Assembly: GCA_900554775.1 (NCBI GenBank)
Contig: USIK01000008.1
Span: 1 to 16,645, forward strand
DNA: 16,645 nt
DNA from: an uncultured Oscillospiraceae bacterium
GTDB taxonomy: Bacteria; Bacillota; Clostridia; Oscillospirales; Acutalibacteraceae
Direction: 5' to 3'
Below, one piece after another: positions 1-6,608 of the stretch. A program made the translations under genes and the position numbers. Numbering within the stretch: position 1 is the first letter of the stretch; each line of letters opens with the position of its first letter. Under the pieces are notes generated by a model, which saw only the letters and a list, made by a program, of their open reading frames with translations, was not told the origin of the DNA and did not search any database.

Positions 1-619
1 TAAAGTAGCTTTTATCAATCGAGGTTACGATTTTGCCATCGCAGCCACAGCCGCAAAATTCACAGCCGTCTCTTTTAGCAACGTATTTTGATAGATCTAC
101 TGTTTTAAATTCATCTGATTTTGATGATAGCAAAATAGAGTTTTCGTCGTTTACTGTACCTGCAAATGGGTCTAACTTTAAGTAATATGTTCCTGTTTCT
201 GAGAGTTCTTTGCCGGTAAATAATGCGTAAACGTTTTTTCCGTTTGTGTAAGATACATTTCCCATCTCTCCCGATGAGCTAAAGTCTTTTTTAGTTAGTT
301 CTGTGTTTTGTGCTGCGGGTTCTGTGCTGTCTGACGAAAGACCCCAGCCTGAAAATTCGTTTTTTCCGTTGAAAGCAGTTATGCCATTTGTTAAGTCATA
401 GAGTTTAACTTTTTCTTCTCCTTCGTCAAAGTTAAATTTCAAAACTTTGCTTTGTGAGCCGTCGATAGTCGCGCCTTCGTCAGAGTATTTGATGTCCATG
501 ATTAAAGCGTAATTGCCGTCGTTCGTAATTGTAAAAGCATGTGCTTCGTTGTTAGCCATCATCAGCGGGAAGGCTATCCCGGTTGCAGCCAACGCTTTAA
601 AAATCCAAGATTTTTTCAT
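1..619 (-). CDS. Secreted protein with cysteine-rich motif, 3' end beyond window
   Basis: I do not recognise the family. The frame opens with ATG at 619 and stays open for 206 codons to the left edge, so the C-terminus is missing. The first 28 residues (MKKSWIFK, a hydrophobic core, then the cleavage-like AHA) form a Sec signal peptide, so the protein is exported. The mature part is polar and rich in Gly, Ser, Asp and Lys, and looks like a beta-rich extracellular domain. Near residues 186-193 is a tight cysteine cluster, CEFCGCGC. The start is fixed by a strong site: the upstream gene's TAA is followed directly by GGAGGA (626-631) and then ATG. The 12 bp gap to the surface-protein gene upstream makes a two-gene operon likely. 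Whether this protein also carries a wall anchor cannot be seen here. Confidence 0.8.
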   Translation of the reverse strand, partial: MKKSWIFKALAATGIAFPLMMANNEAHAFTITNDGNYALIMDIKYSDEGATIDGSQSKVLKFNFDEGEEKVKLYDLTNGITAFNGKNEFSGWGLSSDSTEPAAQNTELTKKDFSSSGEMGNVSYTNGKNVYALFTGKELSETGTYYLKLDPFAGTVNDENSILLSSKSDEFKTVDLSKYVAKRDGCEFCGCGCDGKIVTSIDKSYF

Positions 620-625
620 TTTGTT

Positions 626-631
626 TCCTCC
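626..631 (-). promoter_or_regulatory. Ribosome binding site GGAGGA
   Basis: GGAGGA lies directly after the stop codon of the upstream surface-protein gene and six bases before the ATG at 619. It fixes the start of the partial gene, which is not called as a complete frame because it leaves the window. It also supports translational coupling of the two genes. Confidence 0.8.
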
Positions 632-2362
632 TTATTTTTTGGATTTTTTCTTTTGGTTATATGCCAGGAACCCTGCTAAAATCAATGCCACTAAAACGAA
701 AATAATAGCGTATTTCATTATGTTGTCTCCCGTTTTAGGAATTACAGTGTTTTCGATATTTTCATTGTTATTGTTTTCTTCTTTATTATTTTCTTTTGAT
801 TCAATATTATTTTCAGTTTTGCTTGCTATGGCATAGTTTGAAAAGCTGGAAGTTTTGAAGGTTATGGTGTTTTCCGAAGCGTTGTAATCCGCAGGAATTA
901 TTTCGAAGGTTCCGTCGCTTTTTTCGTGAATTATTTTAATTTCATTTCCGTTAATTTTTTCTTCAAGCTTAAGGGTAATGGTTGCTTTGTTTTTAAGGTC
1001 ATTCAGTTTTTTCGACCAAACATCATTTTCGGTTCCTTTGTAAACAACTTTGTCTAAGCTTATACCCAAAAACGTAGAGATTTCATATCCTTCGGTTTTT
1101 TCTTTGAATTTGGCTGTTTGTTCTTCGGTTAAAGCTGCATCGCTGACTGAAAGGACTACCGAGCCAGAATCTATTTCTGATTCACTGATTTCAATTTTGC
1201 CTGCTTTGACTTTTTCGGTGTCAGCTGTTACTTTGTTATCAACTTTTTCGAAAATTCCGCTCAAATGAACGTTTGTGTCCGGCATTGTGTATTCAAAAGT
1301 TGATTCTTCCTCTTTAGCAGTTAGGGTTTCATCGTTTATTTTAATCGAAGTTAATTGATAGCCGTAATCAGGCTTTAATTTCAAAATAACTTTATATCCG
1401 GGAAGAATGCTTGCCCAGCCGTTATTCTTTGTGGTGTCTTGCTTTACTTCGTTAAGACCTATTGAATTTCCGCTTTTATCTTTGATATCAAGGATTTCTA
1501 TGCTTCCGTTTTTAAGAATCTCATTGTCTTTGAGGCTTGAATTGTTATTTTTGTCGGAATCCCAGATTATAGTTCTTGGTACATCCGAGCTTGAAGAATT
1601 TTTAGCTTTTGTAACCACAATCACATACTCGCTTGCAGGCGCAACGCTAAATTCCAAGCGGTCTTTAGTGCCTTCAGGAATATTGATTTTCTCGCCGTTG
1701 ACGGTTACGCTGCCAATGTTTCCGTCGCCGAATGCAAGCTGAATTGAAATTAAATTGTTGATTTCACCGCTTGCGTAGCCTTTTCCCGTTTCTTCAATTT
1801 TGGATTCATCACCGATTTTTGCTGTGTTTAAATAAACTTCCATTCCAGAGCCATCGTAAGTCGCCTTGATAGAAATATTGTCAGGGTAACTTGGCGATGG
1901 GGCAGATTCCTTTTGAAGCCTTATGTTTAAAGTCCCGCTGAATTGAGCGGTATCTAGTTTAACATAAGGGTTCGAGGTTACGTCGAATCTAGTATCCCCG
2001 ATGTAGAGTGTGTTGTAAGAGGTGTTTGCTGCAGCCCCTGGAATTTCATCAGGGTTTTCAACTGAAATTTTTGAAGCAGTTTTTAAGTAATAATCTTTTT
2101 CGTTAAGGTCAATTTTCATGTTGTTTTCTGAAATCGCTTGGCTGTCGTAGCTATCCATATTATTTTTTGCTACTAGCTCGATTTCGCCTTTGTTGCTTTC
2201 GCCGCTACTTGTGTAAACGACTTTCCCGTCGGTTATAGTGCCATTGGTGAAATTCAGTGTTACTTCGTTTTTCTCAGCTGCATATGCTTTGAAAATCGGG
2301 AACATTAAATTCATTATCAAGCACAGCGCGGTTAAAGCAGGCATAATTTTTTTCTTTTGCAT
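632..2362 (-). CDS. Sortase-anchored surface protein (IPKTG motif)
   Basis: This 576-residue protein is built for cell-wall display. An N-terminal signal peptide (MQKKKIM, hydrophobic core, cleavage near AYA-A at residue 28) precedes a long extracellular region. Residues ~520-540 are an Asn/Glu/Lys-rich spacer, followed by IPKTG at 541-545, a membrane helix at ~550-567 and a KKKSKK tail. That is the standard sortase substrate layout, with Ile in place of the usual Leu. Residues ~315-372 resemble the short bacterial repeat that ends in MPDTNVHLSGIF, seen in many Gram-positive surface proteins. Residues ~500-513 (TFKTSSFSNYAIA) match the end of another common adhesin-like domain. Binding partner and function are unknown. 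The start has an AAGGGA-like site a few bases upstream. It is the first gene of a two-gene unit. Confidence 0.85.
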   Translation of the reverse strand: MQKKKIMPALTALCLIMNLMFPIFKAYAAEKNEVTLNFTNGTITDGKVVYTSSGESNKGEIELVAKNNMDSYDSQAISENNMKIDLNEKDYYLKTASKISVENPDEIPGAAANTSYNTLYIGDTRFDVTSNPYVKLDTAQFSGTLNIRLQKESAPSPSYPDNISIKATYDGSGMEVYLNTAKIGDESKIEETGKGYASGEINNLISIQLAFGDGNIGSVTVNGEKINIPEGTKDRLEFSVAPASEYVIVVTKAKNSSSSDVPRTIIWDSDKNNNSSLKDNEILKNGSIEILDIKDKSGNSIGLNEVKQDTTKNNGWASILPGYKVILKLKPDYGYQLTSIKINDETLTAKEEESTFEYTMPDTNVHLSGIFEKVDNKVTADTEKVKAGKIEISESEIDSGSVVLSVSDAALTEEQTAKFKEKTEGYEISTFLGISLDKVVYKGTENDVWSKKLNDLKNKATITLKLEEKINGNEIKIIHEKSDGTFEIIPADYNASENTITFKTSSFSNYAIASKTENNIESKENNKEENNNNENIENTVIPKTGDNIMKYAIIFVLVALILAGFLAYNQKKKSKK

Positions 2363-2396
2363 TAAATCCCTTCTTTCTATAATTTGTCACGGACCA

Positions 2397-2405
2397 ATTT
2401 TATCA
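2397..2405 (-). promoter_or_regulatory. Possible extended -10 promoter for the surface-protein operon
   Basis: On the minus strand TGATAAAAT forms an extended -10 (TG-n-TAAAAT) about 35 bp before the ATG at 2362. No good -35 hexamer is found at the right distance, so this is a weak call based on the extended -10 alone. Confidence 0.35.
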
Positions 2406-2643
2406 TAAACCAAAATGATTTTGTATATATTTTTGTTATATTTTGCTGATTTTTGGGTTAAAAACTTTTCATATATATTTTTTTATCACAAAACAAATGG
2501 CTCTGCCTGTGGGTTAAAGGTGTAATTTCTTTATTAATTTTATTTTTGTATTTTCCTTTGTAGAAATACATTTTTTAATATTTCGCGCTTGCTTGCATAT
2601 ATTGAAAAGAAAATAAATTTGCTGGTGATTAAAGGGGATTGGC
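2406..2643. other. AT-rich intergenic stretch
   Basis: This stretch lies between the divergent surface-protein gene and the recombinase, ahead of the decayed fragment at 2644. It is very AT-rich with many stops in all frames. Short minus-strand frames here have no ribosome binding site and no recognisable sequence. I see no riboswitch, terminator or inverted repeat long enough to suggest an invertible segment. Confidence 0.5.
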
Positions 2644-2808
2644 GTGTTTAACGGTGCGAAATATGAATAAGAGTATTTGAAAAATACTTTGTCGGGCAGG
2701 CAGTACACAGTGGTGAATTTGGCGCCTGTGCTTAAGCTTGAGGAAAAAATTCAAGCTGAAAATGAAGCAAAAAGCAGGCTTTATAACATTTTTAAAAAGT
2801 ATGTTTGA
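2644..2808 (+). pseudogene. Decayed coding fragment with in-frame TAA
   Basis: One plus-strand frame reads as protein-like sequence from GTG 2644 to TGA 2806-2808 but is interrupted by TAA at 2668-2670. After the stop the 45 codons read EYLKNTLSGRQYTVVNLAPV and continue into an amphipathic, charged helix (EEKIQAENEAKSR) ending in NIFKKYV. The composition is unlike the surrounding AT-rich spacer and suggests the C-terminal end of a former gene. No ribosome binding site precedes either half. I do not recognise the family. It sits 42 bp before the recombinase, so it may be the tail of a gene lost when the element arrived or decayed. Confidence 0.45.
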
Positions 2809-2850
2809 AATTTGATTTGAAGCCATGAACAATCGGGGGAAACAAAATAA

Positions 2851-4350
2851 ATGTATGATGCGATTTATGCTCGACAATCGGTTGAAAAAGCGGACAGCAT
2901 TTCAGATGAAAGCCAAATAGAATATTGCAAATTTGAAACAAGAGGCGGGGAATACAAAAGCTACATTGACAGAGGTTTTAGCGGTAAAAACACCAACAGG
3001 CCCGCATTCGAAGAGATGCTTCGCGACGTTAAAAAAGGGATAATAAAAAGGGTTATTGTTTATAAACTCGACCGAATAAGCCGCTCCATACTTGATTTTT
3101 CGAATATGATGGAAACATTTGAAAAACACAACGTGCAGTTTGTTTCATCCACCGAGAAATTTGACACTCAAACGCCCATAGGAAGAGCCATGCTTAGCAT
3201 TTGCATAGTTTTCGCGCAGCTAGAAAGAGAAACCATTCAAAAGCGGGTTGCAGATTCATATTATTCTCGAAGCAAAAAAGGCTTTTACATGGGCGGGAGG
3301 GTGCCGTATGGATTTTCTCTTGAAAAAACGGTTATAAACGGCATTCAAACTTCGAAATATGCTCCCAAAAGTGAAGAAATAGAGCAAATCAAACTGATGT
3401 ATTTGATTTATTCTCAGCCGGGGAAATCTTTGAGAGATATTTTGAAATATTTTAGCGAGCAAGGCTTGAAAAACCTCAGGGGCAAGACCTGGTGCACGGC
3501 AAGGCTAAGCGAGATTTTGAGGAACCCGATATATGTTAAAGCTGATTTTCAAATTTATGATTTTTATAAAAACCAGGGCGTGAATGTGGTAAACAGCGCC
3601 GAAGAATTCACGGGTGAAAATGCTTGTTATTTATACAAAGGAAAATCAGCCAGCGAAAAACACTCCTCACTTGAAAATAAAAATTTGGTTTTAGCGCCTC
3701 ATGAAGGTGTTGTTGAATCAAACTTGTGGCTTAAATGCCGAATGAAAAGCCAGAGAAGCAGGCATGCCCCAGCCGGCCGCAGGGCTAAAAATTCTTGGCT
3801 TGTGGGGAAGATGAAATGCGGTAATTGCGGCTATGCGCTTGTGGGGAGAAAGTCCGGCGGGAAGAGTAAGGAAGCTGCGAAATATTTTGTTTGCAGCAAT
3901 AAAGCTTCCAGAGGCTGCTGCAAGGGGTGCAAAGCACTGAAGGTAAAGGACCTAGAGAATTTGATGTTTGAAATGATAAAAAATAAACTTTCTAAATGGA
4001 GCAGCTTGAGTGCTAGCCCAAGATCCATTTCTAACCCTAAAATAAACGAGCGCAAAATGGAAATTTCGAAGATTGATGAGGAAATTGAAGAGCTTTTAAA
4101 AAAGGTTTTAAATGCAAATGATGCACTCATGAATTACATAAACGCAAGGGTGAAAAAACTGGATGAAAAGCGGGAAATGCTCAGCAAAGAGCTAGCTTTC
4201 TTACAGGGTGGCTCGAGCTCAGAGGGAATTACGGATTATATTTCGAAATGGAACAAAATGAGCCTGGAAGACAAGATTGAAGTTTTGGGTGCACTTGTGG
4301 AAGTGGTGCATATTTCAGAGGAAAAAATCGAAATAACTTGGAAAATATAA
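2851..4350 (+). CDS. Large serine recombinase (site-specific integrase/transposase type)
   Basis: This 499-residue protein has the full large-serine-recombinase layout and cuts and rejoins DNA through a phosphoserine link. The N-terminal resolvase domain (~1-145) begins YARQS, with Ser10 as the likely nucleophile, followed by the arginine cluster in YKLDRISRS (71-79) and the LERETIQKR helix (124-132). A recombinase domain (~150-290) contains the typical RGKTW...LSEILRNPIY stretch. A zinc-ribbon follows, with Cys323/Cys326 (CGNC) and partners among Cys348, Cys356, Cys357 and Cys360. A coiled coil occupies ~400-450, and the C-terminus ends IEITWKI as in many clostridial relatives. Length and motifs indicate an intact enzyme. 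GGGGGA at 2835-2840 supports the ATG at 2851. No excisionase, cargo or second recombinase lies beside it, so it is either a remnant of an element or a solitary recombinase acting on an unseen site. Confidence 0.93.
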   Translation: MYDAIYARQSVEKADSISDESQIEYCKFETRGGEYKSYIDRGFSGKNTNRPAFEEMLRDVKKGIIKRVIVYKLDRISRSILDFSNMMETFEKHNVQFVSSTEKFDTQTPIGRAMLSICIVFAQLERETIQKRVADSYYSRSKKGFYMGGRVPYGFSLEKTVINGIQTSKYAPKSEEIEQIKLMYLIYSQPGKSLRDILKYFSEQGLKNLRGKTWCTARLSEILRNPIYVKADFQIYDFYKNQGVNVVNSAEEFTGENACYLYKGKSASEKHSSLENKNLVLAPHEGVVESNLWLKCRMKSQRSRHAPAGRRAKNSWLVGKMKCGNCGYALVGRKSGGKSKEAAKYFVCSNKASRGCCKGCKALKVKDLENLMFEMIKNKLSKWSSLSASPRSISNPKINERKMEISKIDEEIEELLKKVLNANDALMNYINARVKKLDEKREMLSKELAFLQGGSSSEGITDYISKWNKMSLEDKIEVLGALVEVVHISEEKIEITWKI

Positions 4351-4372
4351 ATTTTAAAATAAAAATATTTTT

Positions 4373-4495
4373 GCGCTACATTCCGCACGCTTTGGTGAAG
4401 CGCTTCGAATCTGCACCGACAAGCTTGACAGCAAAAACTTCTATGCCTTTAACCCTAGCTTTGACAGAAAAAAATGCAAAAGAGCATCTGATTAA
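4373..4495. pseudogene. Coding-like scrap after the recombinase, strand uncertain
   Basis: Base composition rises here compared with the flanks and two frames look protein-like. The plus frame gives 40 codons starting ALHSARFGEALRICTDK and ending in TAA at 4493. The minus frame ends at TAG (4376-4378) after VKLVGADSKRFTKACGM. Neither has a ribosome binding site or a full-length frame. It may be the other side of a locus disrupted by the recombinase element. I cannot name the parent gene. Confidence 0.3.
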
Positions 4496-4507
4496 TTTTC
4501 AGATGCT
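4483..4507. terminator. Hairpin terminator between convergent genes
   Basis: A perfect 9 bp stem (AGCATCTGA / TCAGATGCT) has a 7-base loop. It is followed by TTTTG on the plus strand and by a T-rich stretch on the minus strand. It lies between the convergent recombinase and LRR genes and could stop transcripts from both sides. Confidence 0.65.
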
Positions 4508-4525
4508 TTTGTTATATGCAGAAAA

Positions 4526-4547
4526 CCTACGCTACCTAAAGCGCAGG
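4526..4547. terminator. Second hairpin terminator, probably for the LRR gene
   Basis: CCTACGCT and AGCGCAGG pair with one A-C mismatch around a six-base loop. On the minus strand the stem is followed by TTTTC, 11 bp past the stop codon of the LRR gene. On the plus strand it is followed by CTTTTCTTG. It works best as a minus-strand terminator and forms a convergent pair with the hairpin at 4483. Confidence 0.5.
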
Positions 4548-4557
4548 CTTTTCTTGT

Positions 4558-6447
4558 TTATTTTGATTTTTTAAATTCAATGTTTTGCAATGTAAAGAGC
4601 CTTTTTAACATATTATTTTTCTTGCGATTAAGACCCGCTTGATCCAGTATGGTTTTTTTCACATATTTATGGCCTTCTTCAGTTAGCGGTGTGATTACAC
4701 TTTGAATCGCTTTGCATCCGTTAAATGCATCATCGCCTATAGTTTTTGCGCTTTTTAAATTAACAGTTTCTAGTGCAGCGCAACTGTTGAAGGCATTTGC
4801 GCCGATGGTTTCAGATTTTTCTAAATCAGCATTTTTTAGCGCCGTGCAACCATTAAACACGCTGTCGCCTATAGTTTTAGCGTTTTTTAAATTAACGTTT
4901 GTCAGAGCTGTGCAACTGTCGAATGCTTTTTCACCAACGGATGTAACATTTTCTAGACTAACAGTCGCCAATGATTTGCATTCGCTGAAGGCATTTTTCT
5001 GAATAGTTGTAACGCTCTGTGCGTTTAAGATATCTTTCAGCGCTGTGCAACCACTGAATGCGCTTTGAGCAATGATTTTAGCCTTGCCTAAACTGACGCC
5101 AGTGAGCGCTGTGCACCCGTTAAATGCGTTTGCGCTAACGCTTGCAACGTTTGCTAAATTAACACCTTCCAAAGCCGTGCAGCCGCTGAATGCGTTTTCA
5201 CCAATGGATTTAACATTTTTTAGATCAATAGCTACAAGTGAAGTGCATCTGCTAAATGCCGCCTTGTGTATTTTTGTTGTATTCGCTCCTAGCGTTACCA
5301 CTCTTAGTTTGCTAAGGCCGCTAAATGCCTCATCATTAATGTTTTCTGTGCTTGCGCCCATTGTTACGCTTTCTAGGTTACTTAGTCCACAAAATGCTTT
5401 TTTGTTAATTGTTCTGATGTTTTCGCCTGCTATAATTATTTTTGTAATTTTACTTTTGTATTTTTTGGTTTTTTCAAAATCATCGTTTGACCTTATAGTA
5501 AAGGTTTTTGTTTCTTCGTCGAAAGGCCCTTTTTCTTCGGCATTACTGATTATTTTATTGATAGTAGCGGTCGAGTTTGCCAGTTCATTTGTTTTGTTTT
5601 CAAGGTCATTTTTCGATTTTTCAACATTTTTAATTGCATCATTTGAAAATTGCGCCAGTTCGTTGATTTTATTTGCGGCAGGGGTTTTCGCGGTTATTTC
5701 TTCTTTAAGTGCTTTTGATTTTTCTTCCATTTCGTTTTGCAGTTTTTCAAGCTTTTTTATGGAAGCTCTTAAGTTATTTGCGTTTTGTGTTCCGCTTGAA
5801 ATTTGCTGTTTGATTTCATCTTGCTTTTCCATAGCTGCTGGTTTAATGCTGTTTATTTTTTTTGCTTCATTAAATTCGCTTACGGCGTCCTTTGCAACCG
5901 ATTTTTGGTTTGAGGCCTCTTCTTTCATTGCAGTGGCTTTGGCTATCAGTTTTTTACCTGTTTCCACTGCTTTGCATGATGCAGCCGCTTCTTTTCTTGC
6001 AATATTCATCAAAGCACTGGGAATATCTTTTTGAAAAAATTTAACTACTTCTGCATCATCTATCGCCGAGCGCTTGATGCGTCCGGTTTTTTCATTTGCT
6101 TTTTTAGGGGTGAATTCAAAAGCTGCCAAAAGTTTGGTTTGGTCTTGAGGGTTAAAGGTTCCTTTAATTTTCGAAAGCCTTTTTCTCATTTCATTAAGAA
6201 TTTTGCTTGTTCGAGAAGTAAGCCTGTTTTTGGCCATTTGGTCCTTGAACATGTTTTTATCTTGGAATTTTTCTGCAATTTCAGAATACTTAGTTTTGCT
6301 GCTTACATTATTTTTTAGGTAATTCCCAAAGTTGGTGCATGATGTGAGCAACTTCTTCACTTTTTCTTCATAGCTTTTTTGGCCTGTTTTTTGCCTGTCT
6401 TTGTCGGTGGCTTTTTCTCTTGCTACAACTTTTTTGAAATTTAACAT
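4558..6447 (-). CDS. Coiled-coil protein with BspA-type leucine-rich repeats
   Basis: This is a 629-residue protein in three parts. Residues 1-150 are a basic region without recognisable motifs. Residues ~155-305 are rich in Ala, Lys, Glu and Asn and read as long helices or coiled coil. Residues ~351-585 are eleven LRR_5/BspA-type repeats of 22-23 residues with the pattern AFxGCTALxxVxLxxAxxIGxx. A short basic tail ends the chain. Such repeats form curved solenoids used for protein or surface binding. The start MLNFKKVV is not a signal peptide and no membrane helix or wall anchor is present, which is unusual because BspA-like proteins are often exported. It may act in the cytoplasm or leave by another route. 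AGGAG sits ten bases before the ATG. It is a single-gene unit, with a promoter at 6495-6522 and terminators after the stop. Confidence 0.85.
   Translation of the reverse strand: MLNFKKVVAREKATDKDRQKTGQKSYEEKVKKLLTSCTNFGNYLKNNVSSKTKYSEIAEKFQDKNMFKDQMAKNRLTSRTSKILNEMRKRLSKIKGTFNPQDQTKLLAAFEFTPKKANEKTGRIKRSAIDDAEVVKFFQKDIPSALMNIARKEAAASCKAVETGKKLIAKATAMKEEASNQKSVAKDAVSEFNEAKKINSIKPAAMEKQDEIKQQISSGTQNANNLRASIKKLEKLQNEMEEKSKALKEEITAKTPAANKINELAQFSNDAIKNVEKSKNDLENKTNELANSTATINKIISNAEEKGPFDEETKTFTIRSNDDFEKTKKYKSKITKIIIAGENIRTINKKAFCGLSNLESVTMGASTENINDEAFSGLSKLRVVTLGANTTKIHKAAFSRCTSLVAIDLKNVKSIGENAFSGCTALEGVNLANVASVSANAFNGCTALTGVSLGKAKIIAQSAFSGCTALKDILNAQSVTTIQKNAFSECKSLATVSLENVTSVGEKAFDSCTALTNVNLKNAKTIGDSVFNGCTALKNADLEKSETIGANAFNSCAALETVNLKSAKTIGDDAFNGCKAIQSVITPLTEEGHKYVKKTILDQAGLNRKKNNMLKRLFTLQNIEFKKSK
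4693..5397 (-). repeat. In-gene tandem repeat, 66-69 bp period
   Basis: The DNA for residues 351-585 of the LRR protein is a tandem array of about eleven units of 66 or 69 bp. Units share blocks such as GCTGTGCAACC and related forms (coding the GCTAL core). The seven or so units from ~4700 to ~5260 are most alike. Such arrays can gain or lose units by recombination or slippage, so repeat number may vary between strains. Confidence 0.75.
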
Positions 6448-6494
6448 AATCTCTCACTCCTAATCAAATAATTTTATACATAAATATACTATCA

Positions 6495-6522
6495 ATCATA
6501 ATGTTTACTTGGATTTTGTCAA
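6495..6522 (-). promoter_or_regulatory. Promoter of the LRR gene
   Basis: TTGACA (6517-6522) and TATGAT (6495-6500) are separated by 16 bp, oriented toward the ATG at 6447 with about 40 bp of leader. This is a near-consensus vegetative promoter and shows the LRR gene is transcribed apart from the upstream AAA+ gene. Confidence 0.75.
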
Positions 6523-6570
6523 GTATCTATATAAAATTTCTATTATTTCCTGAAATTATAAAATAAAATA

Positions 6571-6599
6571 ATAAAAACCACCCCTCAGAGCAGGGGTGG
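6571..6599 (-). terminator. Rho-independent terminator of the AAA+ gene
   Basis: An 8 bp perfect GC-rich stem (CCACCCCT / AGGGGTGG) with a six-base loop is followed on the minus strand by TTTTTAT. It begins ten bases after the TAA of the AAA+ gene. It is one of the clearest terminators in the window. Confidence 0.9.
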
Positions 6600-6608
6600 G
6601 GGTGACTT

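Noticed and set aside
2406..2643. Invertible promoter segment controlled by the recombinase
   Set aside because: I looked for inverted repeats flanking the surface-protein promoter and found none of useful length.
2514..2708. Short minus-strand open frames between the surface-protein gene and the recombinase
   Set aside because: They have no ribosome binding site, are AT-driven in composition and overlap the more protein-like plus-strand fragment.
4693..5397. CRISPR array
   Set aside because: The repeats are 66-69 bp, contiguous without unique spacers, and encode leucine-rich repeats in frame.
5072..6034. Long plus-strand open frame (320 codons) opposite the LRR gene
   Set aside because: It is the mirror of a low-complexity, repeat-rich coding sequence. 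It has no ribosome binding site and a hydrophobic, repetitive composition typical of antisense shadows.
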